Positions 8,439-17,808 are shown, counted from the stretch's first letter. The stretch is 64,000 nt of DNA from an uncultured Jannaschia sp. (GCF_947503795.1 NZ_CANNEZ010000003.1:214357-278356), one strand, 5' to 3'. Notes: a model not told the origin generated them from the sequence alone. Translations and numbers: made by a program.

Positions 8439-9239
8439 TCATGCACGGGGCACGAGTGTCACACCCGGCGCATAGGCGAGAAAGTACGGATTCTCGAAGC
8501 CGGGCTTGCCGTAGCGCAGGGGCTCGTGGTCGTCGAAACGCACGACCGTTCCACCCGCCCCGGCCAGCACGGCGTGCCCGGCCGCGGTGTCCCATTCCAT
8601 CGTCCGCCCGAGCCGCGGGTAGAGATCGGCCTCGCCGGTCGCCACGAGGCAGAATTTCAGCGACGACCCCGCCGAGCGCATGTCGGCCACGGCGTATTTG
8701 CCGATATAGTCGTCCGTCGCCTGATCCCGGTGCGATTTCGATGCCACCACCAGAAGCGCGGCGTCGTCGGGGGTGGAGACCGAGATCGGTGTCAGCGCCC
8801 CCACGGTGTCCGGATCGAACGGCCCGGCCTCCTCGACGGTGCAGCCCTCCGCGTCGGTCCAGAACAGGCGGCCGCGCGCGGGCGCATAGACGATACCGCG
8901 AACCGGCACGCCGTCCTCGACCCAGGCGATGTTGACGGTGAAGTCGCCGCGCCGCTGGACGAACTCCTTGGTGCCGTCCAGCGGATCGACGATGAAGAAA
9001 TCCCGGGCGTCGAGGTCGTGGGTGGCCGACTGCTCCTCGGTCACCAGCGCCGCGTCCGGCCAAGCCGCGCGCAACCCTGCCGAGATCAGCGCGTCGGCGG
9101 CTTCGTCGGCGGCGGTCACCGGGCTGGCGTCGGCCTTGGCTCGCACGCCCAGATCACCGCCCTCGTAGATCGCCATGATCGCATCGCCCGCTTCGAGCGC
9201 GAGACGCCGTAGCGTCACCATCATCTGGCCGTAATCCAT
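8439..9239 (-). CDS. cysQ: 3'(2'),5'-bisphosphate nucleotidase
   Basis: Hydrolyses 3'-phosphoadenosine 5'-phosphate (PAP), the by-product of PAPS-dependent reduction and sulfotransfer, to AMP. The 266-residue protein belongs to the lithium-sensitive inositol-monophosphatase superfamily: TEEQS metal ligand, IVDPLDGTKEF (metal-binding DPLDGT), and WDTAAGHAVLAGAGG near residue 215. Gene order with a sulfotransferase and glycosyltransferases suggests it supports glycan sulfation, although cysteine synthesis would also require it. It is 61 bp upstream of galU on the same strand. Confidence 0.93.
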   Translation of the reverse strand: MDYGQMMVTLRRLALEAGDAIMAIYEGGDLGVRAKADASPVTAADEAADALISAGLRAAWPDAALVTEEQSATHDLDARDFFIVDPLDGTKEFVQRRGDFTVNIAWVEDGVPVRGIVYAPARGRLFWTDAEGCTVEEAGPFDPDTVGALTPISVSTPDDAALLVVASKSHRDQATDDYIGKYAVADMRSAGSSLKFCLVATGEADLYPRLGRTMEWDTAAGHAVLAGAGGTVVRFDDHEPLRYGKPGFENPYFLAYAPGVTLVPRA

Positions 9240-9309
9240 GCCTATCTATCCCCGAATGCGAGACGATCCGCCGCGGGACGCCCCTTTGGCTCGATCGAGG
9301 CTTATGGTA

Positions 9310-9327
9310 TGCCCCGCCGGCGGGGCA
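9310..9327. repeat. Perfect 18-bp palindrome before the export permease gene
   Basis: TGCCCCGCCGGCGGGGCA reads identically on both strands. It ends 19 bases before the ATG of the permease gene and lies in the divergent cysQ/permease intergenic region. It could be an operator, or a hairpin in the 5' leader. No matching regulator is recognisable. Confidence 0.5.
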
Positions 9328-9346
9328 AGCGTTTGAGGAGACGCGC

Positions 9347-10168
9347 ATGTTCAAGGCGGAGAAGAAATTCAGCTATCCCGCCGCCGCCTTCCGGCTGGGC
9401 GAGCTGATCTTCCATTCGACGGTGCGCGAGACCCGCAAGGGTCACGGCAACGGCTTCGTGGCACTTGGCATGAACATCCTGACCACGGTGATCTTCGTCG
9501 CGGCCTTCTACATCATGTTCTCGGTGCTGGGCCTGAAGGGCAACGCGATCCGCGGCGATTTCGTGCTGTTCCTGATGTCGGGGATCTTCCTCTTCCTGAC
9601 GCACACCAAGGCGGTGGGCGCGGTCAGCGGCGCCGAAGGCCCGACTTCGGGCATGATGCTGCACGTGCCGATGAACACCTTCGTCGCGATCACCTCGGCC
9701 GCGCTGGCCTGCCTCTACCTCCAGACGCTCTCGATGGTGTTGGTGCTCTTCGTGATCCACGTCGCATGGCACCCGGTCATCATCCACGACCCGAGCCATG
9801 CCTTCCTGATGTTCATCCTCGCCTGGTTCACCGGCGTCGCGGTCGGGCTCTGCTTTCTGGCGCTCAAGCCGTGGTTCCCGAACTTCACCAATATCGGAAG
9901 CTCGATCTACCAGCGGATGAACATGATCGCCTCGGGCAAGATGTTCGTCGCCAACACGCTGCCCGCGACGATGCTGGCCTTCTTCGACTGGAACCCGCTG
10001 TTCCACACGATCGACCAGGCGCGGGGCTATACCTTCGTGAACTACAATCCGCATTACACGACCTGGCAATACGCGCTGCTGGTCGGCACCGTCCTGTTGG
10101 TGATCGGCTTCATGGGCGAGCATTTCACCCGCCGGAACACCTCCGCCTCGTGGTTCGCGACGCGATGA
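9347..10168 (+). CDS. ABC-2 type polysaccharide export permease (KpsM/Wzm-like)
   Basis: Inner-membrane channel subunit expected to export a polysaccharide together with an ATPase that is not in this window. The 273-residue protein has about six hydrophobic segments (around 45-65, 75-95, 115-140, 150-175, 200-215, 245-262) and the overall layout of the ABC-2 exporter family, with a cytoplasmic N-terminus. A GAGGAG ribosome site precedes the ATG. It is divergent from cysQ and overlaps the next gene by ATGA. The absence of the cognate ATPase next door is common in this family when the exporter is split between loci. Confidence 0.8.
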   Translation: MFKAEKKFSYPAAAFRLGELIFHSTVRETRKGHGNGFVALGMNILTTVIFVAAFYIMFSVLGLKGNAIRGDFVLFLMSGIFLFLTHTKAVGAVSGAEGPTSGMMLHVPMNTFVAITSAALACLYLQTLSMVLVLFVIHVAWHPVIIHDPSHAFLMFILAWFTGVAVGLCFLALKPWFPNFTNIGSSIYQRMNMIASGKMFVANTLPATMLAFFDWNPLFHTIDQARGYTFVNYNPHYTTWQYALLVGTVLLVIGFMGEHFTRRNTSASWFATR

Positions 10169-10764
10169 GGTGGATCGCCGCCATATGGCTCCTGCTGGCG
10201 GCAGGCCCGGCCGCGGCGACGCAGGACGCGTGGCCCGCGCTGTTCGACGTCGCGGGCGTGGCATCGGACGACGTCCTCAACATTCGCGCCGCCCCCCGCG
10301 CCGATGCGCCGATCCTCGGGACGCTCGCGCCGGACGCGACGGGCGTCGAGGTGGTGGCGCCCAACGGCCGCGAGACCTGGGGCCAAGTCAATGTCGACGA
10401 AGGCACGGGCTGGGTCTCGCTGCGCTTCCTCGCCCGGCAGCCGGGACAGTGGCAGGGCGCGTTCCCGCCGCTCGCGTCCTGCTTCGGGACCGAACCGTTC
10501 TGGACCGTTCGCGTCGACGGCGACACCGCGCGCTGGTCGACCCCCGAGGGCGAGATCGAGGGCCTCGTGACCGCGCGGGCCGGATCGCTGTCGCGGCGCG
10601 ACCGGCACGGCTTGCGGGTCGTGCTCGCCGACGGCTCGCGGATCGACGGCATCATCAGCTGGCGGGCCTGCAATGACGGCATGTCGGACCGCGGCTACGG
10701 CCTCGGGTTCGACGCACTCCGCGGCGAGAACGTCCTGAGCGGATGCTGCGCGCTGTCGAAATAG
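10165..10764 (+). CDS. Secreted SH3-like domain protein
   Basis: A 199-residue exported protein. Residues 1-19 form a signal peptide (MRWIAAIWLLLAAGPAAA), followed by a bacterial SH3-like domain at about 30-90 (DDVLNIRAAP, then GWVSLRFLA), as in cell-wall-associated proteins. The C-terminal half begins with CFGTEPFW, a motif of an uncharacterised COG3650-like domain, and ends with two adjacent cysteines (GCCALSK). It is translationally coupled (ATGA) to the export permease, which suggests a periplasmic role linked to surface assembly, but this is inference. No catalytic residues are evident. Confidence 0.8.
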   Translation: MRWIAAIWLLLAAGPAAATQDAWPALFDVAGVASDDVLNIRAAPRADAPILGTLAPDATGVEVVAPNGRETWGQVNVDEGTGWVSLRFLARQPGQWQGAFPPLASCFGTEPFWTVRVDGDTARWSTPEGEIEGLVTARAGSLSRRDRHGLRVVLADGSRIDGIISWRACNDGMSDRGYGLGFDALRGENVLSGCCALSK

Positions 10765-10790
10765 TTATTTCGTAAGGGTCGGCACGCGCA

Positions 10791-11429
10791 TCACGTCACG
10801 ACCCGGAGCGTCAGATTGATCCGCCCGGGCCCGTCCAGCAGCGTCGAGGTCCCCGCCGCGATCCGGTCCACCCCGTGGTGCAGCAGGCGCGCGTCGCCGC
10901 TCATGACCAGCACGTCGCCCGACCGCAGCCAGACGCTCTCGGTCGGCCCGCCCCGCGCGATGTTCCCGATCCGGAACAGCGCGTCGTCCCCGAGCGAGAT
11001 CGACACCACCGGCTGATCGAAATCCGCCTCGTCCCGATCCTGGTGCATCCCCATCCGCGCGCCCGGCGCGTACCAGTTCACGAGGCACGATTCAGGCGGC
11101 CGCGCATTCGGTGCCACCGCGTCCCAGACGGCCCGCACCGATGCGGGGATCTCGGGCCAGGCCACGCCCGAAGGATGCCGCGGCTCGTAGCGATATCCCG
11201 TCCGGTCGGTCACCCAGCCGAAGCGCCCGGCGGCGGTCATCCGCACCGACATCTCCCGTCGGAACCGGGTCACGGGCGTCACGAAGGGCGCGTCCCGCGC
11301 CACGGCACGGATATCTGCGACCATGGCGAGCTGCGCGGCCGGGTCCAGCAGCCCGTCGTGCAGTTTCGCGCCGCGGATCGTCCGATTGGCGGAGGAGGGG
11401 TGCAACTCGCTCAATTTGTGCCCCTTCAC
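10791..11429 (-). CDS. alkB: Alpha-ketoglutarate-dependent dioxygenase AlkB
   Basis: Repairs alkylated bases (1-methyladenine, 3-methylcytosine) by oxidative demethylation using Fe(II), oxygen and 2-oxoglutarate. The iron ligands are HQD in MGMHQDRDEAD and the histidine in LLHHGVDRI; the arginine in INLTLR binds 2-oxoglutarate. The substrate loop VRMTAAGRFGW and RYEPRHPSG are typical of alphaproteobacterial AlkB. The start is uncertain: the frame opens with GTG at 11429, and the first ~18 residues are not conserved-looking; TTG codons just downstream are alternatives. It is divergent from dnaK with about 140 bp between them. Confidence 0.9.
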   Translation of the reverse strand: MKGHKLSELHPSSANRTIRGAKLHDGLLDPAAQLAMVADIRAVARDAPFVTPVTRFRREMSVRMTAAGRFGWVTDRTGYRYEPRHPSGVAWPEIPASVRAVWDAVAPNARPPESCLVNWYAPGARMGMHQDRDEADFDQPVVSISLGDDALFRIGNIARGGPTESVWLRSGDVLVMSGDARLLHHGVDRIAAGTSTLLDGPGRINLTLRVVT

Positions 11430-11432
11430 ATC

Positions 11433-11462
11433 CTTGCGAGGTCAAAACCCCCTCCTTATATA
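11433..11462 (+). promoter_or_regulatory. Candidate heat-shock (RpoH) promoter of dnaK
   Basis: CTTGCG at 11433-11438 and CCTTATATA at 11454-11462 are separated by 15 bases and resemble the sigma-32 -35 (CTTGAA) and -10 (CCCCATnTA) boxes. The site lies 110 bases before the dnaK start, and no CIRCE repeat is present there, so sigma-32 control would be expected. By-eye match only. Confidence 0.45.
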
Positions 11463-11571
11463 CCCCCCGAACCGCGGGACGGGTCTACCCGATCCGCATT
11501 CAACGGGATGAGGACCGGGGTGCCGAAACGGGCCCGGGGCCGAGCAAATCGCCAAGAAGGATACGACAGAC

Positions 11572-13491
11572 ATGGCTAAAGTCATCGGTATCGACCTGGG
11601 AACGACCAATTCCTGCGTCGCAATCATGGACGGCTCGCAGCCGCGGGTCATCGAGAACGCCGAGGGCGCGCGCACGACGCCCTCCATCGTGGGCTACACC
11701 GAGAGCGAGCGGCTGGTCGGCCAGCCCGCCAAGCGGCAGGCCGTCACCAACCCCGAGAACACCGTCTTCGGCGTCAAGCGCCTGATCGGGCGCCGGTTCG
11801 ACGACGAGCATCTCGCCAAGGACAAGAAAAACCTCCCCTTCAACGTGGTCTCCGGCGGCAACGGCGACGCGTGGGTCGAGGTGCGGGGCGAGAAGTTCTC
11901 GCCCGCGCAGGTCAGCGCGCTGATCCTCCAGAAAATGAAGGAAACCGCCGAGTCCTACCTGGGCGAGGATGTGACGCAGGCCGTCATCACGGTGCCCGCC
12001 TATTTCAACGACGCCCAGCGTCAGGCCACCAAGGACGCGGGCAAGATCGCCGGCCTCGAGGTGCTGCGCATCATCAACGAGCCGACGGCCGCCGCACTGG
12101 CCTACGGTCTCGACAAGAAGGAAACGCGCACCATCGCGGTCTATGACCTCGGCGGCGGCACCTTCGACGTGACCATCCTCGAAATCGACGACGGCCTCTT
12201 TGAGGTGAAGTCCACCAACGGCGACACGTTCCTCGGCGGTGAAGATTTCGACATGCGGATCGTCAACTACCTGGCAGACGAGTTCAAGAAAGAGCACGGC
12301 ACCGACCTGACGCAGGACAAGATGGCGCTCCAGCGCCTGAAAGAAGCGGCGGAGAAGGCCAAGATCGAGCTCAGCTCGGCCAACCAGACCGAGATCAACC
12401 AGCCCTTCATCTCGATGGGCGCCAACGGCCAGCCGCTGCACATGGTCATGAAGCTGACCCGCGCCAAGCTGGAAAGCCTCGTGGGCGACCTGATCAAGGC
12501 GTCGATCAAGCCTTGCAAAGAGGCCCTGAAGGACGCGGGCCTGACCACGTCGGATATCGACGAGGTCGTGCTGGTCGGCGGCATGACGCGGATGCCGAAG
12601 GTCATCGAAGAGGTGACCAAGTTCTTCGGCAAGGAGCCGCACAAGGGTGTGAACCCCGACGAGGTCGTGGCCATGGGCGCCGCGATCCAGGCGGGCGTGC
12701 TTCAGGGTGACGTCAAGGACGTGGTCCTGCTCGACGTAACGCCGCTGAGCCTCGGCATCGAGACGCTGGGTGGCGTGTTCACCCGACTGATCGACCGCAA
12801 CACGACGATCCCGACCAAGAAGTCGCAGGTCTTCTCGACCGCCGAGGACAATCAGAACGCCGTGACCCTGCGCGTCTTCCAGGGCGAGCGCGAGATGGCG
12901 GCCGACAACAAGATGCTCGGCCAGTTCAACCTCGAGGATATCCCGCCGGCCCCCCGCGGCTTGCCGCAGATCGAGGTGACGTTCGACATCGACGCCAACG
13001 GCATCGTGTCGGTCGGCGCCAAGGATAAGGGCACCGGCAAGGAGCAGTCGATCACGATCCAGGCGTCGGGGGGTCTCTCGGACGAGGATATCGAGCAGAT
13101 GGTCAAGGACGCCGAGGCGAATGCCGAGGCCGACAAGGGCCGCCGCGAGCTGGTCGAGGCCCGGAACCAGGCGGAAAGCCTGATCCACTCGACCAAGAAG
13201 TCGCTCGAGGAGCATGGCGACAAGGTCGACCCGTCCACCGTCGAGGCCATCGAGTTCGCGGTCACCGCGCTCGAGGAGTCGATGGACAGCGAGGACGCGG
13301 GCAAGATCAAGTCCGGCATCCAGAACGTCACCGAGGCCGCGATGCGGCTGGGCGAGGCGATCTACAAGGCGCAGGCCGAGTCCGAAGAGGGCGAGGGCGC
13401 ACCCGAAACCGCCGATGCCGAGCCCGGTTCGGATGACGAGATCCTCGATGCCGATTTCGAGGACCTCGACGACGACCAGAAGCGGGCCTGA
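11572..13491 (+). CDS. dnaK: Chaperone DnaK (Hsp70)
   Basis: ATP-dependent chaperone that binds unfolded segments and works with DnaJ and GrpE. The 639-residue protein starts with [17 protein letters not shown] (phosphate loop), contains [20 protein letters not shown], the [14 protein letters not shown] signature and [10 protein letters not shown], and has the substrate-binding domain from about 385 ([14 protein letters not shown]). The C-terminus is acidic and ends [19 protein letters not shown], near the conserved EEV-type tail of the family. AAGGA lies upstream of the ATG. A strong hairpin separates it from dnaJ. Confidence 0.98.
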   Translation: MAKVIGIDLGTTNSCVAIMDGSQPRVIENAEGARTTPSIVGYTESERLVGQPAKRQAVTNPENTVFGVKRLIGRRFDDEHLAKDKKNLPFNVVSGGNGDAWVEVRGEKFSPAQVSALILQKMKETAESYLGEDVTQAVITVPAYFNDAQRQATKDAGKIAGLEVLRIINEPTAAALAYGLDKKETRTIAVYDLGGGTFDVTILEIDDGLFEVKSTNGDTFLGGEDFDMRIVNYLADEFKKEHGTDLTQDKMALQRLKEAAEKAKIELSSANQTEINQPFISMGANGQPLHMVMKLTRAKLESLVGDLIKASIKPCKEALKDAGLTTSDIDEVVLVGGMTRMPKVIEEVTKFFGKEPHKGVNPDEVVAMGAAIQAGVLQGDVKDVVLLDVTPLSLGIETLGGVFTRLIDRNTTIPTKKSQVFSTAEDNQNAVTLRVFQGEREMAADNKMLGQFNLEDIPPAPRGLPQIEVTFDIDANGIVSVGAKDKGTGKEQSITIQASGGLSDEDIEQMVKDAEANAEADKGRRELVEARNQAESLIHSTKKSLEEHGDKVDPSTVEAIEFAVTALEESMDSEDAGKIKSGIQNVTEAAMRLGEAIYKAQAESEEGEGAPETADAEPGSDDEILDADFEDLDDDQKRA

Positions 13492-13513
13492 TCTTCGGGT
13501 CGGATCACAACCG

Positions 13514-13544
13514 AAGGCCGGCCCCCTCACCGGGCCGGCCTTTT
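13514..13544 (+). terminator. Hairpin between dnaK and dnaJ (attenuating terminator)
   Basis: Perfect 11-bp stem: AAGGCCGGCCC (13514-13524) pairs with GGGCCGGCCTT (13532-13542) over a 7-base loop, then a short T run (13541-13544). It sits 23 bases after the dnaK stop and 14 before dnaJ. Probably terminates part of the transcripts, giving more DnaK than DnaJ. Confidence 0.75.
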
Positions 13545-13557
13545 CGTTGGAGTATGA

Positions 13558-14724
13558 ATGATGGCGAAACGTGACTACTACGAGACGCTGGGCGTCTCGA
13601 AGGGCGCCAGCGCCGACGAGATCAAGAAAGCCTATCGCACCAAGGCCAAGGAGCTGCATCCCGACCGCAATTCGGACAATCCGAACGCCGAGGCGCAGTT
13701 CAAGGAAGCCAACGAGGCCTACGACATCCTCAAGGATGCCGAGCGGAAGGCGGCCTATGACCGCTTCGGCCACGCAGCCTTCGAGGGCGGCATGGGCGGC
13801 GGCGGGCGGCGTCCCGGGGCAGGGCCGCAGGGGCAGGGGGATTTCGCCTCGGCCTTTTCGGACGTGTTCGAGGATCTCTTCGGCGACTTCATGGGTGGCC
13901 AGCCCGGCGGCGGCCGCGCCGGCGGCAGCCGGCGCGCGGCGCGCGGCTCGGACCTGCGCTATAACATGCGGATCTCGCTGGAAGACGCGTTCGGCGGCCA
14001 GCAGAAGACGATCACCGTCCCGACCGCGGTCCAATGCTCCAAATGCGAGGGCAAGGGCACCGAGGGCGCGTCCGAACCCGCGACCTGCCCGACCTGTACG
14101 GGCATGGGCAAGGTGCGCGCGCAGCAGGGCTTCTTCACCGTCGAGCGGACCTGTCCGACCTGTTCGGGTGCAGGCCAGATCATCAAGAACCCCTGCGAGG
14201 CCTGCGGCGGCGGTGGCCGGGTCGAGAAGGAGCGCCAGCTTTCGGTGAACATCCCCGCGGGGGTCGAGACGGGCACGCGCATCCGCCTCTCGGGCGAAGG
14301 GGAGGCCGGCCTGCGCGGCGGGCCGACCGGCGACCTCTACATCTTCATCGAGGTCGAGGATCATCCGATCTTCGAGCGCGACAGCGTGAACCTCTATTGC
14401 CGCGTGCCGGTGTCGATGACGACGGCGGCGCTGGGCGGCGAGGTCGAGGTGCCGACGATCGATGGCGGCCGAAGCCGGGTGAAGGTGCCCGGCGGCTCGC
14501 AGACCGGTCGGCAGATGCGCCTGCGCGGCAAGGGCATGCCCGCGCTGCGCGGCAGTGGGTCCGGTGACATGTTCATCGAGCTGGCCATCGAGACGCCGGT
14601 GAACCTGACCACCCGCCAGAAGGAGCTGCTGCGCGAGTTCGACAAGATCGATGCCGACAACAACCCGCAGGGCGACAGCTTCTTTCGCAAGGTCAAAGGC
14701 TTCTGGGACGGCATGACGCAGTGA
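13558..14724 (+). CDS. dnaJ: Co-chaperone DnaJ (Hsp40)
   Basis: Delivers substrates to DnaK and stimulates its ATPase. Of 388 residues, the J domain (1-70) holds the HPD triad in LHPDRNSD; a Gly/Phe-rich linker follows (80-130); four zinc-binding CxxCxGxG repeats ([32 protein letters not shown]) lie at about 160-225; the two substrate-binding domains complete it. Two tandem ATG codons exist at 13558 and 13561; GGAG at 13549-13552 is 5 or 8 bases away, so the second may be the true start. Confidence 0.97.
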   Translation: MMAKRDYYETLGVSKGASADEIKKAYRTKAKELHPDRNSDNPNAEAQFKEANEAYDILKDAERKAAYDRFGHAAFEGGMGGGGRRPGAGPQGQGDFASAFSDVFEDLFGDFMGGQPGGGRAGGSRRAARGSDLRYNMRISLEDAFGGQQKTITVPTAVQCSKCEGKGTEGASEPATCPTCTGMGKVRAQQGFFTVERTCPTCSGAGQIIKNPCEACGGGGRVEKERQLSVNIPAGVETGTRIRLSGEGEAGLRGGPTGDLYIFIEVEDHPIFERDSVNLYCRVPVSMTTAALGGEVEVPTIDGGRSRVKVPGGSQTGRQMRLRGKGMPALRGSGSGDMFIELAIETPVNLTTRQKELLREFDKIDADNNPQGDSFFRKVKGFWDGMTQ

Positions 14725-14740
14725 TGCCCGACGGGGCGGC

Positions 14741-15364
14741 TCAGAAGTCGAACCGAAGCTGATCGTGAAGTGGCCCGAGGCTGCGCTGGTGTCCCAGCCT
14801 GGCCTCGGCCGCCAAAGCGACCTGGGCCGCGGCGCGCGCATCCTCGCCCGCGTCGTGATGTCGAAAGTCGAGACCGAGCACGCCCTTGAGGTTGGCCAGC
14901 CCATGGCCCCCGTTCCCCCGGAGTTCCGGAAAGGCGCGGCGGGCGAGGGTGACGCTGTTGACCCAGGGACAGCGAAGGGGCTGCGCCCCGATGGCGCGGC
15001 AGGCGGCATCGAACGCGCGCTCGTCGTAGCGGCTGTGCTGGACGACCGGATAGGCCTCCATCACGGGTCGGAGTTCCGGGAAGAGCGCGGCGAAGACCGG
15101 CGCGCCCGCGACATCCGCATCGGTCAGACCGTGGACGCGCGTGGTCCAGCGGGTGATCGGCGCGCACGGATCGACCAGGCTCGACCACGTCGCGATGCGC
15201 CCGTCGAAGCCCACGAAGGCGAGACCGATCTGGCAGATGCTGCCGATGCCGCGCCCTGCCGTCTCGACGTCGAGCGCGAGGAAGCGGAATCGCCCCTCGG
15301 GCAGCTCGCCCAAATGGCGGAGGCCCGTCCGGTCGGGCGCGGGGCTGGTGGGTCTGTCGTTCAT
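14741..15364 (-). CDS. DEDDh 3'-5' exonuclease (DnaQ-like)
   Basis: A 207-residue exonuclease of the DNA polymerase III epsilon superfamily. Catalytic acids are seen in FLALDVETAG (Asp and Glu), in VVQHSRYDERAFD (Asp) and in RHHDAGEDARAA (His and final Asp). Distances match an RNase T/DnaQ-type fold. It is distinct from the genuine dnaQ at 35340. The start at 15364 gives MNDRPTSPAPD; the frame continues upstream but has no conserved residues. Substrate unknown: it may trim DNA or small RNA. Convergent with dnaJ, 16 bp apart. Confidence 0.82.
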   Translation of the reverse strand: MNDRPTSPAPDRTGLRHLGELPEGRFRFLALDVETAGRGIGSICQIGLAFVGFDGRIATWSSLVDPCAPITRWTTRVHGLTDADVAGAPVFAALFPELRPVMEAYPVVQHSRYDERAFDAACRAIGAQPLRCPWVNSVTLARRAFPELRGNGGHGLANLKGVLGLDFRHHDAGEDARAAAQVALAAEARLGHQRSLGPLHDQLRFDF

Positions 15365-15546
15365 CGGATGCCATGTAGGGTGCCGCAACCGATCCCGCCA
15401 AGGACACCGGGACCCAGACGTCGCGGCGGCGTGGCGCATCGGACGGCAAGGATGTGGCGCGTCATCGGAACCGGTGCGCGCGCCGGCTACGATTCACGCG
15501 GTGGGCCCTGCCGCGTCCTGCATATTTGGGGAGCAAAGACCGGGGG

Positions 15547-17808
15547 TCAGCCACCCACCCGGCAGGCGGCGAGGAGTGCCATGTTGAGGATATCGCTGGC
15601 GGTCGAGCCGGTGGATGCGATCTGCACGGGGCGGTCGATGCCCGTCAGGATCGGGCCGATCACCGTGGCGCCCGCCATCTCCTGCATCAGCTTGACGGAG
15701 ATGCTGGCCGAATGGCGCGCGGGTACGACGAGGACGTTCGCCGGCCCCGTCAGCCGTGAGAAGGGATAGGCCGCCATGGCGTCGGGGTTCAGGGCCACGT
15801 CGACGGTCATCTCGCCCTCGAACTCGAAATCGGCGCCGCGGGCCTCGAGGACATGGGGCGCCTCGTGCATCTTGGTCGCCCGCTCCGAGACCGGGTAGCC
15901 GAAGGTCGAGAAGCTGACGAAGGCGACGCGCGGCTCCATCCCGAAATTGCGCGCGACCTGTGCGCCGGCCTCGGCGATCGTGGCGAGGTCCTCGGCGTCG
16001 GGCCATTCATGCACCAGCGTGTCGCCGATCAGCACGATCCGGCCCCGGTGCAGCAGCGCCGTGATGCCGACCGCATCGGCGTTCTTCTGGATGTCGAACA
16101 CATGATCGAGCAGGCGCATCGCGTGGGCCGACTTGCGCGTGGCCCCGGTCACGAGCCCGTCGCCGTGATCATGCGCCAGCATCAGCGCCGCAAAGACGTG
16201 GCGATCGCGGGTGGCCAGGCGATGCACGTCCTGCGCATCGTAACCCTGCCGTTGAAGCCGCTGGTAGAGATGATCCTTGTAGGTCTCGAGATGCCGGGTG
16301 TTCGCGGCATTCACGACCTCCAGTTCGCGCACGGCATCGGCGAGGCCCGCCGCCTCGAGCTTGGCCTTCACGTCTTCGGCCCGCCCGACGACCAGCGCCT
16401 TGCCATAGCCGTTGCGCTGATAGGCGACGGCGGCGCGCAGGACGCGCGGATCGTCCCCTTCGGCGAAGATCATCCGGGCCTGCGCCTGCCGCGACCGCGC
16501 CGACAATCCCTGCAGGATGCTGGCCGTGGGATCCATCCGCGCCGCCAGTTGGTGGGTATAGCCCTCCATGTCGACGATGGGACGCCTCGCGACGCCGGTA
16601 TCCATGCCGGCCCGCGCGACGGCGGGCGGGATGACGTGGATCAGCCGGGGGTCGAAGGGCGTCGGGATGATGTAGTCGCGCCCGAAGGTCAGCTTGCGCC
16701 CATAGGCCATCGCGACCTCGTCGGGCACATCCTCGCGGGCCAGCGCGGCGAGCGCCTCGGCACAGGCGATCTTCATCTCGTCGTTGATGGCCCGCGCGTG
16801 GATGTCGAGCGCACCACGGAAGAGATACGGGAAGCCGAGGACATTGTTCACCTGGTTGGGGTAATCTGAACGTCCCGTCGCGACGATGGCGTCGGGGCGG
16901 ACGGCTCGCGCCTCCTCCGGGGTGATCTCGGGATCGGGATTGGCCATCGCGAAGATAACGGGGTTTTCGGCCATGTTGGAGACCATCTCGGGCGTCACCG
17001 CCCCCTTGGCCGACACCCCGAGAAACACGTCCGCGCCCTGCATCGCCTCATCCAACGTGCGCAGGTCGGTGGCGACAGCATGGGCCGATTTCCACTGGTT
17101 CATGCCCTCGGTCCGACCTTGGTAGATCACGCCCTTGGTGTCGCAGGTGATGCAATTCTCGTGCCGCGCGCCCATCGACTTCAGAAGCTCGATACAGGCG
17201 ATCCCGGCCGCACCCGCGCCGTTCAGCACGATCTTCACGTCCTCGATCTTCTTGCCCGAGATGTGCAGCGCGTTGATGAGGCCCGCGGCGCAGATCACGG
17301 CTGTCCCATGCTGGTCGTCGTGGAAGACGGGGATGTCCATCTCCTCCTTCAGACGGCTCTCGATCATGAAGCATTCGGGCGCCTTGATGTCCTCGAGGTT
17401 GATGCCCCCGAAGCTCGGCCCCATCAGCTTGACGGCGGCGACGAAGGCGTCGACCTCCTCGGTGTCGAGTTCGATATCGATGGAGTTCACGTCGGCGAAG
17501 CGTTTGAAGAGGACGGCCTTGCCCTCCATCACCGGCTTGGAGGCCAGCGCCCCGAGATTGCCCAGCCCCAGCACCGCCGTCCCGTTCGAGATCACGGCCA
17601 CGAGGTTGCCCTTGGTGGTGTAGTCGTAGGCCAGGGCCGGGTTCTCGGCGATCCGCTCGCAAGGGACGGCGACGCCGGGGGAATAGGCCAGCGACAGATC
17701 GCGCTGGGTGGCCATTGCGGTCGAGGCGTTGATCTCGATCTTCCCCGGCCGCGGCTCGAGATGATAGCTGAGCGCCTCTTCCGGCGTGATCTTGGTGCGG
17801 CCTGCCAT
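15547..17808 (-). CDS. maeB: NADP-dependent malic enzyme with C-terminal phosphotransacetylase-like domain
   Basis: Converts malate to pyruvate with release of CO2 and formation of NADPH. The 753-residue protein has the N-terminal malic domain (YSPGVAVPCERIAENP; the catalytic lysine in CGEK-type position is in the VMEGKAVLFKRFADVNSID stretch), the NAD(P)-binding domain (VLNGAGAAGIACIELLKSMG, about residue 195), and a C-terminal PTA-like domain of about 320 residues (from FAEGDDPRVL), which is regulatory in MaeB. An in-frame extension of 31 residues upstream is rejected because ATG 17808 has an AGGAGAC site just before it. Divergent from ppa with a 107-bp gap. Confidence 0.96.
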   Translation of the reverse strand: MAGRTKITPEEALSYHLEPRPGKIEINASTAMATQRDLSLAYSPGVAVPCERIAENPALAYDYTTKGNLVAVISNGTAVLGLGNLGALASKPVMEGKAVLFKRFADVNSIDIELDTEEVDAFVAAVKLMGPSFGGINLEDIKAPECFMIESRLKEEMDIPVFHDDQHGTAVICAAGLINALHISGKKIEDVKIVLNGAGAAGIACIELLKSMGARHENCITCDTKGVIYQGRTEGMNQWKSAHAVATDLRTLDEAMQGADVFLGVSAKGAVTPEMVSNMAENPVIFAMANPDPEITPEEARAVRPDAIVATGRSDYPNQVNNVLGFPYLFRGALDIHARAINDEMKIACAEALAALAREDVPDEVAMAYGRKLTFGRDYIIPTPFDPRLIHVIPPAVARAGMDTGVARRPIVDMEGYTHQLAARMDPTASILQGLSARSRQAQARMIFAEGDDPRVLRAAVAYQRNGYGKALVVGRAEDVKAKLEAAGLADAVRELEVVNAANTRHLETYKDHLYQRLQRQGYDAQDVHRLATRDRHVFAALMLAHDHGDGLVTGATRKSAHAMRLLDHVFDIQKNADAVGITALLHRGRIVLIGDTLVHEWPDAEDLATIAEAGAQVARNFGMEPRVAFVSFSTFGYPVSERATKMHEAPHVLEARGADFEFEGEMTVDVALNPDAMAAYPFSRLTGPANVLVVPARHSASISVKLMQEMAGATVIGPILTGIDRPVQIASTGSTASDILNMALLAACRVGG

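Noticed and set aside
11500-15009. Very long open frame (1169 codons) on the minus strand opposite dnaK and dnaJ
   Set aside because: It is antisense to two highly conserved genes; in GC-rich DNA strong codon bias leaves the opposite strand open. The translation is repetitive in Arg, Asp, His and Leu with no family features.
15365-15546. 182-bp gap between the exonuclease and malic enzyme genes
   Set aside because: Checked for tRNA or small RNA signatures; none seen apart from a possible decayed REP-like tail near 15512-15530.
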